Source: Pleionea sp052032335 (GTDB taxonomy: Bacteria; Pseudomonadota; Gammaproteobacteria; Enterobacterales; Kangiellaceae). From it: a stretch of 56,066 nucleotides of DNA. Location: positions 1 to 56,066 of the forward strand of contig JBPEWV010000079.1 in the NCBI GenBank assembly GCA_052032335.1, read 5' to 3'. The position numbers were made by a program, and so were the translations under genes. The notes under the pieces were generated by a model. The model made no database searches and was not told where the DNA came from. It worked only from the letters and a program-made list of their open reading frames with translations. This document shows positions 24,313-33,412 of this stretch, in pieces. Position 1 is the first letter of the stretch. The number at the start of each line of letters is the position of its first letter.

Positions 24313-27300
24313 TTAGTTTTCTTTCCAATAAATAACACGGTCACTGCCACGATGCCTACCGAAGCCAACCGTTGCTTGAGGGTTGTCGATATTGCCGTCG
24401 CCATCCCAATCGAAGACCAGCCAGTTGACAGCACTTAGATCAAAGGCAATGTTTACTTCGCCAGAATTACCCAGGCCGGGTGGTGAAAGCCAAAATCCTT
24501 CGGCGCTGGTTGACTCTCCTGAACTTAACGCTGTGGCTGCTCCTGGGAACGTCACAGCGGTTTCGCCGGAATTGAGGTCTCCCTGATAACTGCCAGGTAC
24601 AAAGGTTAATTGAGAGTCGATATAGGTGGTGCAATTATCGGCAGTGTTGATGCTCCAATTGGTTCCATCAAAAAATTCAGTGAATAAAGGTACCCGCATC
24701 GTTTCGATTTCAGAGCCGTAGCTTGTGGTCAGCTGCAGTCGCCCCAGCCGTTGTTCGACATCTGCGGAGTTAACATTACCCGCGACGCCGTCACTGTCGA
24801 CAGCATTGATATCGACTCTCAGATTGAATGGAGCACTGAAAGCGTCGAATTGGTAATTGACTCCACTGATGAGCAGTCCGGTTGCCTGGCCATTGGTATC
24901 AAACACCGGCGATGGCAAGGGATCGGTTTGTGTTGTACCACTGGCGGTTGTCGAATTGGTGACATCATAGCCGCTGATAGAAAGCGTTCCTGCTTCGAGT
25001 TTTGCGAAATCAGCGTCGTAATTTTGTGTAGCCGCACCGTTGCTGTTTCTGGCCTGCACATTGAAAGTAATCGAGTCGCTCTGGCCAGTTTTGGTCAACC
25101 CGGCACTGCCATTATTAAAACCAGCGTAGCTGAAGGCGGTACACTGAGCTTGAAAGTTGTCGGTGATGGTTAAGTCAAAGCTCGCTGGTATAAATCGGCC
25201 GATGTTATTTTTTGAGCCGATAACATTATCTGCCGAGCCCATAAAGTTAGTGGTGATGGCGTCGATGGTGAGAATGCCGACTTCACTCCAATCTTGCGAG
25301 AAGGTAACACTGCCTTCACCGGCAGTGCCAACGGCGGAAAAGTTGCCAAAGTTGACAGTCGTATCGCCGAGGACGCCGACGGAATTTGAAACCAGCTGAG
25401 CTTGCGGAGTCAGCGATATGTCTGGCGCGGCCGATGGAATATTCACGATGTTTGGCGTTACCGAATTATCCGATAAATCGGCACCGTTATCGGGTATTCC
25501 ATCGTTGTTGGTATCGTCAGCAGCTTGCCAGTTAACACTGCGCAAGGTCATGTTGAAGGCATTTCCTGCCGTTTCATACACCGCTGAACTACCGGAAGTT
25601 GCGTCTGGATTGCCTTGAGCGCTTATGTCGTAACCGAATGGTCGCACCACAAAGGGCGAAATTCCACCAATCACTTCATCGCTGTTGCCACTTGTAGGAT
25701 CGCCAATTCCAATGTCGTCTTTGGCGAAAAACTGAATTTGACCCACGTCGTTATATTGCACAGAGAGTGTTGCAATACCGTTGGTGAACCCTACTGTTTG
25801 ACCGCTTGAAGCTGGCTCGCTGGTCGCAATGCTTGTTCCGTCGATATTAATTTGCGTCGGGCTGGTGGCGGGCGAATTGTAGTTAGACCAAAAGTTAATG
25901 GTTTTATTGCCTGTGTACTCTTCGATGACGCCGCATTCGGGTTGCGTTGGTGTTTGACCAGCCGCGGTGAGTTGTACGTTAAACGGGCGACCGGCAACTT
26001 GAGTTGCAATGGGCGATGGCGAGGCAACAAAACCGAAAGGACGAAATATTATCACGCCCTCTGAATCGTCATCACTGGCGGGGCCTTCAGCCACCGCCAG
26101 GTTTACCGACTCATCGTGAGTATCTTCAAAATAAAGGGTGATGGTTCCCTGGTCGGCTGGCGTAAATTGATAACTGGCGGCGCCGTTGTCGTCACCTGCC
26201 GTGTCAGATAAGGTTCCCTGTGCAGGATCGCTGCTATTACCGCTATTGTCGACGGTAAACCAGTTGCCGTTGCTTGTACTGGTGTTTAAATTAACCAGCC
26301 CATTGTAGCCGGTCAGTATATTGCCGCCGGTGTCGAAAGCGGTAATTGAAACGGCTTCTCTGAGACAGTTAATGCCCGCGCCATCGTGATTGATCACGAA
26401 GTAAGAGACACCACAGTATTCGGTGATATTTACCTGCGCATTGTTGAGTTCGTAATACTCATCACTGTCGAAGATTCCCCGACTGACGCGAAAACGAATG
26501 TGGGTATTGCCACTGATAAAGCCTGAAATGTCGTAGGTAAAGATACCGACAACATCGTTTCTAAATTCTTGTAAAGTGGTGTAACTGCTGCCATCACTGG
26601 AAGCTTCAATGAATAACCGGTCGTTGCCTTCAAGTGAGTTCGATGAACGTAAGTCGATGCGCAGTTCGGCACTCAGTGCTTGCGACAAGTCCATGGATCG
26701 TGCAATTGACGGGTCGTTTCGGTTGGTATTTTGAATTCTTAAATAACCGCCGGTAATTCTGATATCGCCGGAACCGGCAGCGTTGTTGTCGCCGACTTCC
26801 TGCCAGGCACTGGAAAAGTTTTTATTGCCATCATTGTTGCCATAAGATTGAACACTGAAATCGTCGGTAAAGTCAAAAGGGCAAGTGGTTGATGCGGAGC
26901 AAGGATGTATGTCGAGATACGACTGCATTACCTGACCATGCGATAACGTTGATGAGAAGATGCGTACTTCGTCAATATCCCCATCAAAATATCGGCCTCC
27001 AAAGAATTGGTCCTGGCCAATTTGCAGTGGGTCCGTATTTTGTGGCAGCGTTCCATTCCAAGCCGACCGTCCTCGTTCGACACCGTTAATATAAATGATT
27101 TGCTCGCCATCTCGAAACGTCAGACTAATGTGGTACCAGTTGCCCGCCTGGATATTGGCTCCAGTTGTTACCAGATTGGATGCGCTCCACCACCAAAAGA
27201 TTTCACCGCTTGGATTTAAATGAAACTCGTAATTTTCATCTTTGGATAAAATAGTTTTTAAGCCAGATCCCGGGATACTGTCTGGCTTCATCCAAAGGGT

Positions 27301-28809
27301 AATGGACAGATTGCTAGATATACTGAGTAAAGGGTCGTGATCGATCTGTAAATAACTGTTGCTGCCATCAAATTGGCCGTAGCCGCAGGTGCCAGGGTCG
27401 CCGGTTCTAGCTGGTGCCAGGTTGTTGGTTAACGCGCCCGAGTAAGACGTCATATTGAGCCCGTTTCCGGACAGATCGCTAACCTCTCCAGGACTGCCAT
27501 CCCAGGTAGTTTCATCCATGCGCCAATATGCGGTAGCGGGTGGCAACGCTTCCGGACATACCCGATCGTCGCCATTCCAGCGTCGGCCGGCCAATTGATT
27601 GTCATAAATGAACAAGACTTCGCCGGCGTTGAGCTCATTATCGAAAAGAACCAGTTCATCAATCAGACCCACCCAAACTTGATTGATGTCGAAATCGCCA
27701 CCAACAACGTCTTGCTCCTGTCCAATGATCAGGCCGTTGGTGATAACTTCCATGGTGTTTCCACCATCGGCATGAGTGGTGCAGCCAACGAGACTGGAAT
27801 CCAGATAAAGGCAGGTTTCGGAATTGGAACGATCGCGGGTCCAGACCAGATGATGGAAGTTGCCGTCGTTAATAGCGTAGGGCAGGGTAATACGCGTGTT
27901 ATTGTCAAAGAATGGGTTGCTGCGGACGCTCGGCCAGAAAGTCGAAGCGCCGTCGAAATACATGACCGCTTCATTCAGTTCGCTGTCACTTTTTGAGGCG
28001 GATAAAATTGTTTGGTCGGCATTTCTATTGCTGGTCACCCAAACCGAAATGCTCCAGTCATCCAAACCGTTCAGCGATTCATGATCGAGTCTAATGTAAT
28101 CTTCGACGCCTGCTGCGGTAAAATCTGCGGCGTTACATAAAAAGCCGGCGGTTGGCTGACTGTTGAAAGCGATACCGTGGTGGGCGTTACCGCTACTGTC
28201 TCTGACTTCTTGTGGATTGGAGGCCCAGGCCAGCTCGTCAAAACGCCATTCGGCGACGAGTCCAGTGGGAGCCGAACTTACAATGGTATCGACGATTACA
28301 TCATCGACGTGCCAGTAGTCGAAATCACTGCCACTGCCCTGATTTAGATTAAAGCGAATTCGGAGACCATTGTGAAGTGCATCCGCAGGGAGGCCCGCGG
28401 CATAATTGAAAATTTCACCTTGAGTACCACCCCCGGGATAAACAATAAGTGTGTTCCAGTTGTTTGAGTTATTGAGGTATTGAACGGTCAAATTTTCGCC
28501 GTTTTCAGGGTTTTCACTGAAACTGTCAGAACCGCGTCTGACCCAGAATCGAAGATCCGCAGCGGTCGCTGTTGCATCGATGACATTTGACGTAATAGTG
28601 ACTGTGTCCCAACGCAATCTTAAAGAGCGGTTGCCGGAGTTGGACGTTTCATTGCCTATACTGGCATTCCCGCCATTGCTGTTAACGGTCCATTGGGCAA
28701 GGTTTCCCTCAAAATCGTCGCTGAACACGATAACGGCATTGGCAGACATGGATATGACCAAGGCAAATCCTGATAGTATTCCGACGACAAGCTTGTTAAT
28801 ACGCAGCAT
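24313..28809 (-). CDS. very large MshQ-like surface protein with LamG domains and DUF6701
   Basis: A 1498-residue exported protein. The signal peptide ends SMSANA (residue 25). A jelly-roll-like N-terminal segment (about 26-180; DYWHVDDVIVD) is followed by two LamG/concanavalin-type domains (about 185-395 and 425-635; GLVAEWRFDE, SSGNAHHG, GNWYHISLTFRDGEQIIYINGVERG, FDGDIDEVRIF). A second jelly-roll-like segment spans about 645-780, and a long beta-rich DUF6701 region runs from about 800 to the end (WLVFDWDGDG, RHRGSDRVIYWKEN). This layout is that of MSHA biogenesis protein MshQ, but no other msh pilus genes are in the window. It may bind carbohydrate or act as a pilus tip or adhesin; that is inference. 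A minus-strand hairpin and T tract upstream separates it from the HDOD gene. Confidence 0.85.
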   Translation of the reverse strand: MLRINKLVVGILSGFALVISMSANAVIVFSDDFEGNLAQWTVNSNGGNASIGNETSNSGNRSLRLRWDTVTITSNVIDATATAADLRFWVRRGSDSFSENPENGENLTVQYLNNSNNWNTLIVYPGGGTQGEIFNYAAGLPADALHNGLRIRFNLNQGSGSDFDYWHVDDVIVDTIVSSAPTGLVAEWRFDELAWASNPQEVRDSSGNAHHGIAFNSQPTAGFLCNAADFTAAGVEDYIRLDHESLNGLDDWSISVWVTSNRNADQTILSASKSDSELNEAVMYFDGASTFWPSVRSNPFFDNNTRITLPYAINDGNFHHLVWTRDRSNSETCLYLDSSLVGCTTHADGGNTMEVITNGLIIGQEQDVVGGDFDINQVWVGLIDELVLFDNELNAGEVLFIYDNQLAGRRWNGDDRVCPEALPPATAYWRMDETTWDGSPGEVSDLSGNGLNMTSYSGALTNNLAPARTGDPGTCGYGQFDGSNSYLQIDHDPLLSISSNLSITLWMKPDSIPGSGLKTILSKDENYEFHLNPSGEIFWWWSASNLVTTGANIQAGNWYHISLTFRDGEQIIYINGVERGRSAWNGTLPQNTDPLQIGQDQFFGGRYFDGDIDEVRIFSSTLSHGQVMQSYLDIHPCSASTTCPFDFTDDFSVQSYGNNDGNKNFSSAWQEVGDNNAAGSGDIRITGGYLRIQNTNRNDPSIARSMDLSQALSAELRIDLRSSNSLEGNDRLFIEASSDGSSYTTLQEFRNDVVGIFTYDISGFISGNTHIRFRVSRGIFDSDEYYELNNAQVNITEYCGVSYFVINHDGAGINCLREAVSITAFDTGGNILTGYNGLVNLNTSTSNGNWFTVDNSGNSSDPAQGTLSDTAGDDNGAASYQFTPADQGTITLYFEDTHDESVNLAVAEGPASDDDSEGVIIFRPFGFVASPSPIATQVAGRPFNVQLTAAGQTPTQPECGVIEEYTGNKTINFWSNYNSPATSPTQINIDGTSIATSEPASSGQTVGFTNGIATLSVQYNDVGQIQFFAKDDIGIGDPTSGNSDEVIGGISPFVVRPFGYDISAQGNPDATSGSSAVYETAGNAFNMTLRSVNWQAADDTNNDGIPDNGADLSDNSVTPNIVNIPSAAPDISLTPQAQLVSNSVGVLGDTTVNFGNFSAVGTAGEGSVTFSQDWSEVGILTIDAITTNFMGSADNVIGSKNNIGRFIPASFDLTITDNFQAQCTAFSYAGFNNGSAGLTKTGQSDSITFNVQARNSNGAATQNYDADFAKLEAGTLSISGYDVTNSTTASGTTQTDPLPSPVFDTNGQATGLLISGVNYQFDAFSAPFNLRVDINAVDSDGVAGNVNSADVEQRLGRLQLTTSYGSEIETMRVPLFTEFFDGTNWSINTADNCTTYIDSQLTFVPGSYQGDLNSGETAVTFPGAATALSSGESTSAEGFWLSPPGLGNSGEVNIAFDLSAVNWLVFDWDGDGNIDNPQATVGFGRHRGSDRVIYWKEN

Positions 28810-28884
28810 TTACGAACAACCCGAGGTATTTGATTTTTATGATAATTAACAATCTGAGTATACATCGTTTGCCAAATTTAGCCT

Positions 28885-28909
28885 AAAAAGCCACTTGAAA
28901 GGTGGTTTT
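28885..28909 (-). terminator. intrinsic terminator after the HDOD gene (minus strand)
   Basis: Read on the minus strand, CCACCT and AAGTGG (one G-T pair) form a stem with loop ttc, followed by CTTTTT. It lies between the HDOD gene and the MshQ-like gene. Confidence 0.55.
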
Positions 28910-28956
28910 GCTCCGATGATAGGCGGTTGATTTTACAGTCTTTTAGGTTCAACAGA

Positions 28957-28972
28957 GGAGTGCGAGCACTCC
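28957..28972. repeat. 7-pair perfect inverted repeat downstream of the HDOD gene
   Basis: ggagtgc (28957-28963) and gcactcc (28966-28972) are separated by 2 bases. There is no T tract. It is a possible mRNA 3' stabiliser preceding the terminator at 28885-28909. Confidence 0.45.
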
Positions 28973-29021
28973 ACAAACAAAAAGAGGGTCGGAAGTGCTG
29001 TTATAAGGCTGTTCTGGTTGG

Positions 29022-29858
29022 CTAGGTCAGGGCGCTTCTCGCTTCGTTGAGATCTTCGGCCAACTCATCAACTTCGTGGACGTCCACCTCGGGCGACATA
29101 CCGAGTTTTGCGAACGCAGGGACGCTATCCCAACTGACGTTGGCGAGAGGATGATCGGTTCCAGCATAGCTTTGTAAATTCGCGACTGTGACCAAATCGA
29201 CGTAATCGGCGGACCCTTCGTGCTCTCGTTCTAAATTCAGATACCCCAGTGGAACTGCGACAAGGTCTTCGGGGAAATCCCAGGTTTTTAGAATGGCTGT
29301 ACCTATTTTGGGGTGAAGCCGCTGAATGATTTTGTCCAGAACCCCCTCGTGTTCAAGTATTTCAGGTGTGTCCTCGGCGCAAGTGAGAATCGGTAAAGTG
29401 CCAATTTCATGAACCAATCCAGCCAACATCGCTTGATCGGGCTTTAGATTGGTGTAGTGGCTGGCCAAAACCTGGCAAATAGAAGCGACCTCGATGGAAT
29501 GTTCCCAAGTTACTCGCAACTTGGCATCGACCTGGTCGTTGGTCGCCTGAAACATCTGCTCCATGGCCAAGCCGGTCGCCAGGTTTCGAACGAAGGCAAT
29601 GCCCATTCGGGTGATGGCCAGCTGCAGGTTGTCAACGACTACACGGCCTCGAAGCAAAGGGCTGTTGGCGACTTTGATAACGCGAGCGGCTAGAGCCGCA
29701 TCTTTGGCAATTTCGTCTGCGATTAACGAAGAGCTCGCTTCCGGGTTTTCGACGGCTTCTCTGATTCTCAATGCGACTTCAGGTAATGTCGGTAAAGTAA
29801 GTCGGTCATTTTTAATGGCATCGAGCAGTTCGGATAAAAATGTTTGTTCCAGACTCAT
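29022..29858 (-). CDS. HDOD domain signalling protein
   Basis: A 278-residue protein made of one HDOD domain (about 20-215; LPTLPEVALRIREAVENPEAS, KDAALAARVIKVANSPL, LVHEIGTLPIL) and a short acidic C-terminal tail (EVDELAEDLNEA). HDOD domains are HD-like but usually lack catalytic metal ligands; here the expected HD pair reads VHEIGTL (His-Glu), so hydrolysis is unlikely. They act as signalling or scaffolding modules in chemotaxis, c-di-GMP and natural-competence pathways. It stands between ygfZ (25 bases upstream, same strand) and the MshQ-like gene and may be co-transcribed with ygfZ. Confidence 0.87.
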   Translation of the reverse strand: MSLEQTFLSELLDAIKNDRLTLPTLPEVALRIREAVENPEASSSLIADEIAKDAALAARVIKVANSPLLRGRVVVDNLQLAITRMGIAFVRNLATGLAMEQMFQATNDQVDAKLRVTWEHSIEVASICQVLASHYTNLKPDQAMLAGLVHEIGTLPILTCAEDTPEILEHEGVLDKIIQRLHPKIGTAILKTWDFPEDLVAVPLGYLNLEREHEGSADYVDLVTVANLQSYAGTDHPLANVSWDSVPAFAKLGMSPEVDVHEVDELAEDLNEARSALT

Positions 29859-29883
29859 AAGCTTTCTTTTTGTTGGTGAATGA

Positions 29884-30798
29884 TTAAAACCTCAACTTCA
29901 GTATAGGCATATTTTCGTCGGTACACTGAATTTTTCGTGTATTTTCAATACTATCCTTACAATGCCCTAATACGAAAGTTTGGTTGTTCTTGCTCGCACT
30001 GCAAACCACCTCTCCGACTTTCTTGTCATCGCCGTAGATGGCAGCACCAGGAGCGGGCAACGTTTGCTCTTCGCCTTCGAGACATCGCAAACGCGACTTT
30101 AACGTTCCTTTGTAGTGCATTCTCGCGACCACTTCTTGTCCAGTATAGCAGCCTTTATCAAAACTCACTGCGCCCAGCTTCGGCAGATTTAGATTGTGGG
30201 GCAGAAATGTTTCGACGGTTTCTGAATAGAGGCGGGGCAAGCCAGATTGAATATCGTTAACGAGCCACTCGTCGTAAGGTTTTGATGAGAGGTCATTGTT
30301 GTTCCACAATGTCTTGGCATCGGGCAAAGGCAAAACCAATAACGATCGATCTCTGTCCCAGTTGATTTGCAGGCCATTGTGTTTTTGAGAAGTTGCCAAA
30401 TCTTGTTGGCTCCCAGCATGGTCGATACCCGTTACCGCGTACTCGTCGCAAGGTGCGATATCGACGTTATAAAATACTGAATATTTTTTTAGGTGCTCGA
30501 TGGTCGAAGGCATAAGTTCTTCTGGCAGGATGAATAAATATCGGTCGGCTTCTGCTGCGACAAGAAACAAAGACAACATTCGGCCCTTGGGATTACAGAT
30601 GGCCGACAGTTGGCTTTGATGGGAAGACACTTTTTCGATGTCATTTGTCAACTGGCCCTGTAAGAACTTGACGCGGTCATCGCCCGATACTGAAAAAACA
30701 GAATAAGACGTTAGATCGTAACGACTGGGCGATCTGGAGTTACTTGAGTGCGAATCGTTTATTGAGTCTTTGACTAGCTGTCGCCACTGATTGAGCAT
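29884..30798 (-). CDS. ygfZ: tRNA-modifying/Fe-S protein assembly factor YgfZ
   Basis: A 304-residue folate-binding protein of the GcvT-like YgfZ/IBA57 family, which helps mature or repair certain Fe-S enzymes such as MiaB. The signature KGCYTGQE lies at 215-222 with the essential cysteine C217, followed by VVARMHYKG. The N-terminal FLQGQLTNDI and NPKGRML are also typical. It is divergent from sdhE, as in E. coli. Confidence 0.93.
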   Translation of the reverse strand: MLNQWRQLVKDSINDSHSSNSRSPSRYDLTSYSVFSVSGDDRVKFLQGQLTNDIEKVSSHQSQLSAICNPKGRMLSLFLVAAEADRYLFILPEELMPSTIEHLKKYSVFYNVDIAPCDEYAVTGIDHAGSQQDLATSQKHNGLQINWDRDRSLLVLPLPDAKTLWNNNDLSSKPYDEWLVNDIQSGLPRLYSETVETFLPHNLNLPKLGAVSFDKGCYTGQEVVARMHYKGTLKSRLRCLEGEEQTLPAPGAAIYGDDKKVGEVVCSASKNNQTFVLGHCKDSIENTRKIQCTDENMPILKLRF

Positions 30799-30891
30799 TT
30801 TATCTCCTCGAAGAATGTTTGCACTTGCTTATCGGGCAAGGTTACATTAATTTAAGCGCCATTCAATACAAAGGTTGAGCGATTTGCAAGT

Positions 30892-31158
30892 ATGTCTCAT
30901 TCGTACGATATAAAGAAAATCATCTGGACTTGTCGGCGCGGAATGCTCGAGCTGGATGTTATTTTGATTCCGTTCGCGAAACAGTACTTTGAGCAGCTGT
31001 CGGAGCAGCAACAAGCGGTGTTTGTGCGACTGTTAGACGAAGCAGACCCCGATTTGTTTAACTGGTTGATGGGACATGGAAAACCCGATGACAGTGAACT
31101 GGCAGAGATGGTCGTTACCGTGCGCGATAGAACGAACGTTTCGATAAAGGGAAGTTAA
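30892..31158 (+). CDS. sdhE: FAD assembly factor SdhE
   Basis: An 88-residue helical-bundle protein that promotes covalent flavinylation of succinate dehydrogenase SdhA and fumarate reductase. The RGxxE signature is present at R16-E20 (RRGMLELD), followed by FDLF-type residues DEADPDLFNWLMGHGKP. Size matches the family (88 in E. coli). It is divergent from ygfZ and 6 bases before the YgfX-like gene. Confidence 0.95.
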   Translation: MSHSYDIKKIIWTCRRGMLELDVILIPFAKQYFEQLSEQQQAVFVRLLDEADPDLFNWLMGHGKPDDSELAEMVVTVRDRTNVSIKGS

Positions 31159-31164
31159 ACCTCT

Positions 31165-31590
31165 TTGTACTTTTCCAACCAACTGGGCAAGTTGTTTTAC
31201 TTTTACACTGCGGTATTTCAAAGCTTTGTAATTGTCGGATTCTGGATGATACCCGTACCGACCACCATTCTTTGGTATTTTAGTCTGGCATCGATACTGT
31301 TGACCGGTGTGGCGCTTTGGGTTTTTAGAGCAAGATTCAAAGCCTGTACTTTGGCCATTCGTGAAGGTGTCTGGTGGATTCAATGGCACAATGAGTCGGT
31401 AGAATCGGTGACACCGTTATCGACTTCACGACTGTTTCCCGCGTGTATGATGCTCGCTATTCGGCGCAGTGATAAAAGCCGTTGCTATTTGTTTTTCTGG
31501 AAAGACGTTTTAGGAGAGAGTCGCTTTCGGGCTTTATCACGTGAATTGCATCGTTATTTTTATCTAAAAAGCAAATCGATTCGCCGCTAA
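31165..31590 (+). CDS. ygfX: YgfX-like inner-membrane protein
   Basis: A 141-residue protein with two adjacent membrane helices (about 13-30 and 35-55) and a soluble C-terminal part (REGVWWIQWHN, RDVL-like WKDVLGESRFRALSRELH). This is the YgfX/CptA architecture. In E. coli it is the partner of SdhE (proposed toxin-antitoxin CptAB, an interpretation later revised to flavinylation). The start is TTG at 31165, because the frame is closed by the sdhE stop just upstream and no ATG or GTG occurs before the first helix. AAGGGAAG lies in the end of sdhE. It converges on nadB with 5 bases between the stops. Confidence 0.75.
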   Translation: MYFSNQLGKLFYFYTAVFQSFVIVGFWMIPVPTTILWYFSLASILLTGVALWVFRARFKACTLAIREGVWWIQWHNESVESVTPLSTSRLFPACMMLAIRRSDKSRCYLFFWKDVLGESRFRALSRELHRYFYLKSKSIRR

Positions 31591-31595
31591 TAACG

Positions 31596-33191
31596 TTACT
31601 GATTATCATTTTGGATGATGGTATCGACGGCCTCATCTAACAGATTGGGATAGTTCAAGGTATGGTGCAGACCACGACTTTCTTTTCTAAGCTTGGCACA
31701 TCTGACCATCAATTCAGCTACTTGAACCAGGTTTCTCAGCTCAAGCAAATCGTTGGTAACGCGAAAGTTGGCGTAGTATTCGGCGATTTCCTGTTTCAGC
31801 AGTTCGATTCGTCGTTCTGCTCGCGCCAGACGCTTGTCGCTACGAACGATTCCTACGTAGTTCCACATAACTTGGCGCAGTTCGTGCCAGTTGTGCGTTA
31901 TAACAATTTGTTCGTCTGAGTCGGTTACCCGGCTGTCGTCCCAGTCGGGAATATTTTCTTCTATGGGCGTTTCGTCGAAATGGCGTTCGATGTCTTCGGC
32001 CGCGGATTTCGCAAATACCAGACACTCCAGCAAAGAATTACTGGCCATGCGATTTGCGCCGTGAAGTCCTGTACAGGCGACCTCTCCGATGGCATAAAGT
32101 CCCGGAACCTGGGTGCGACTTTTGAGATCGACGGTTACACCACCACAGGTGTAATGGGCCGCGGGCACCACCGGAATCGGTTGTTGTGTAATATCGATGC
32201 CAAGGTCGTTGCATTTTTGATAGATATTGGGAAAATGCGATCGAATAAAATCGGCGTTTTTATGTGAAATGTCGAGAAACATGCATTCGGCTCCCAGCTT
32301 TTTCATTTCATGATCAATGGCTCGGGCGACGATATCCCGCGGTGCCAAGTCAGCCCGCTCATCGTAATCGGGCATAAAACGACTGCCGTCCGGGCGCTTC
32401 AACACCGCGCCTTCACCTCGCAACGCCTCAGAAATTAGAAATGATTGAGCTTTCGGGTGATACAGACAGGTGGGGTGGAACTGGTTAAACTCAAGGTTAG
32501 AAACATTGCAGCCAGCGCGCCAGGCCATTGCAATTCCGTCGCCCGAGGCAACGTCCGGGTTACTGGTGTAGAGATAAACTTTGCTTGCGCCTCCGGTTGC
32601 CAAAATGACAAAGCGGGCTTTAAACACTTCGACCATGCCACTGTTCAGATTCAGAGCGTAAGCACCGACACAACGTCTTTGATTTTGTTCTTCCTGGCTG
32701 ATGATCAGGTCGATGGCGTTATGACTTTCAAACAACGTAATGTTGCTGCGTTGTTTTACTGCACCCACCAGCGTGGTCGATACTGCTTTTCCGGTAGCGT
32801 CAGCAGAATGAATGATGCGCCGGTGACTGTGGCCTCCCTCGCGGGTTAAATGGTATTTGGGTTGTCCTTGCTCATCGGCTTCGGTACTGAAAGCAACCCC
32901 TTGTTCAATTAACCATTCGATGGCTTGTTTTGAGTTTTCAACGGTAAAGGTTACCGCTTTTTTATCACATAATCCGGCGCCAGCAATCAAGGTGTCTTCT
33001 ACGTGTGACTCGATGCTGTCTTTGGAGTCGAGTACGGCAGCAATACCGCCCTGGGCATAAAAGGTGGAGCCCTCGGTCAGCTCAGCTTTGGACAAAACAG
33101 CTACGCTACCCAAGTTCGATAAGTGCAGGGCAGCGGAAAGCCCAGCTGCACCACTGCCAATAACCAGGACGTCGTGTTTGAATTGAGACAT
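31596..33191 (-). CDS. nadB: L-aspartate oxidase
   Basis: A 531-residue FAD enzyme converting L-aspartate to iminoaspartate for NAD synthesis with NadA. The dinucleotide-binding GSGAAG is at 12-17. Substrate and FAD loops GSTFYAQGGIAAV, LTREGGHSHRRIIHSADATG and HYTCGGVTVDLKSRTQVPGLYAIGEVACTGLHGANRMASNSLLECLVF are in the fumarate-reductase-family order. Length matches E. coli NadB (540). It is divergent from rpoE, as in enterics. Confidence 0.96.
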   Translation of the reverse strand: MSQFKHDVLVIGSGAAGLSAALHLSNLGSVAVLSKAELTEGSTFYAQGGIAAVLDSKDSIESHVEDTLIAGAGLCDKKAVTFTVENSKQAIEWLIEQGVAFSTEADEQGQPKYHLTREGGHSHRRIIHSADATGKAVSTTLVGAVKQRSNITLFESHNAIDLIISQEEQNQRRCVGAYALNLNSGMVEVFKARFVILATGGASKVYLYTSNPDVASGDGIAMAWRAGCNVSNLEFNQFHPTCLYHPKAQSFLISEALRGEGAVLKRPDGSRFMPDYDERADLAPRDIVARAIDHEMKKLGAECMFLDISHKNADFIRSHFPNIYQKCNDLGIDITQQPIPVVPAAHYTCGGVTVDLKSRTQVPGLYAIGEVACTGLHGANRMASNSLLECLVFAKSAAEDIERHFDETPIEENIPDWDDSRVTDSDEQIVITHNWHELRQVMWNYVGIVRSDKRLARAERRIELLKQEIAEYYANFRVTNDLLELRNLVQVAELMVRCAKLRKESRGLHHTLNYPNLLDEAVDTIIQNDNQ

Positions 33192-33288
33192 TGAGCTTCC
33201 TTAAGGGACTTAAAGTGTGCAAAGTGGCGGTTAAAAATTAAACATTTTCAATTGTTTGTTGAAAAAATGCATGGTTTTTACCAAGTTT

Positions 33289-33318
33289 TTGTCATTTTTT
33301 TAATCTGACTGTCATAAT
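33289..33318 (+). promoter_or_regulatory. sigma70-type promoter of rpoE
   Basis: TTGTCA (33289-33294), an 18-base spacer and CATAAT (33313-33318), each 5/6 to consensus, lie about 95 bases before rpoE. Confidence 0.5.
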
Positions 33319-33343
33319 TATAAAAAATTTACTCAACAAGTAC

Positions 33344-33370
33344 GAACTTAACTTGTACATCAAGGTCATA
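33344..33370 (+). promoter_or_regulatory. putative sigmaE-dependent autoregulatory promoter of rpoE
   Basis: GAACTT (33344-33349), a 16-base spacer and TCATA (33366-33370) resemble the sigmaE consensus (GAACTT-16-TCtgA). The position directly upstream of rpoE fits positive autoregulation. The -10 match is partial. An ACAAGT/ACTTGT inverted repeat (33336-33341 and 33351-33356) spans the -35. Confidence 0.5.
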
Positions 33371-33412
33371 ACATGACAATGAATAATAACCTGACACTCA
33401 GGAGGAGGTATT

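Noticed and set aside
24383..28849. Many plus-strand frames opposite the MshQ-like gene
   Set aside because: They are antisense shadows of a single 1498-codon gene whose signal peptide, LamG and DUF6701 features are coherent; none has a ribosome site plus a recognisable domain.
31165..31590. Calling sdhE-ygfX a toxin-antitoxin system
   Set aside because: The RGxxE motif and the ygfZ neighbour fit the flavinylation role; the toxin claim for CptA is disputed and cannot be seen in sequence.
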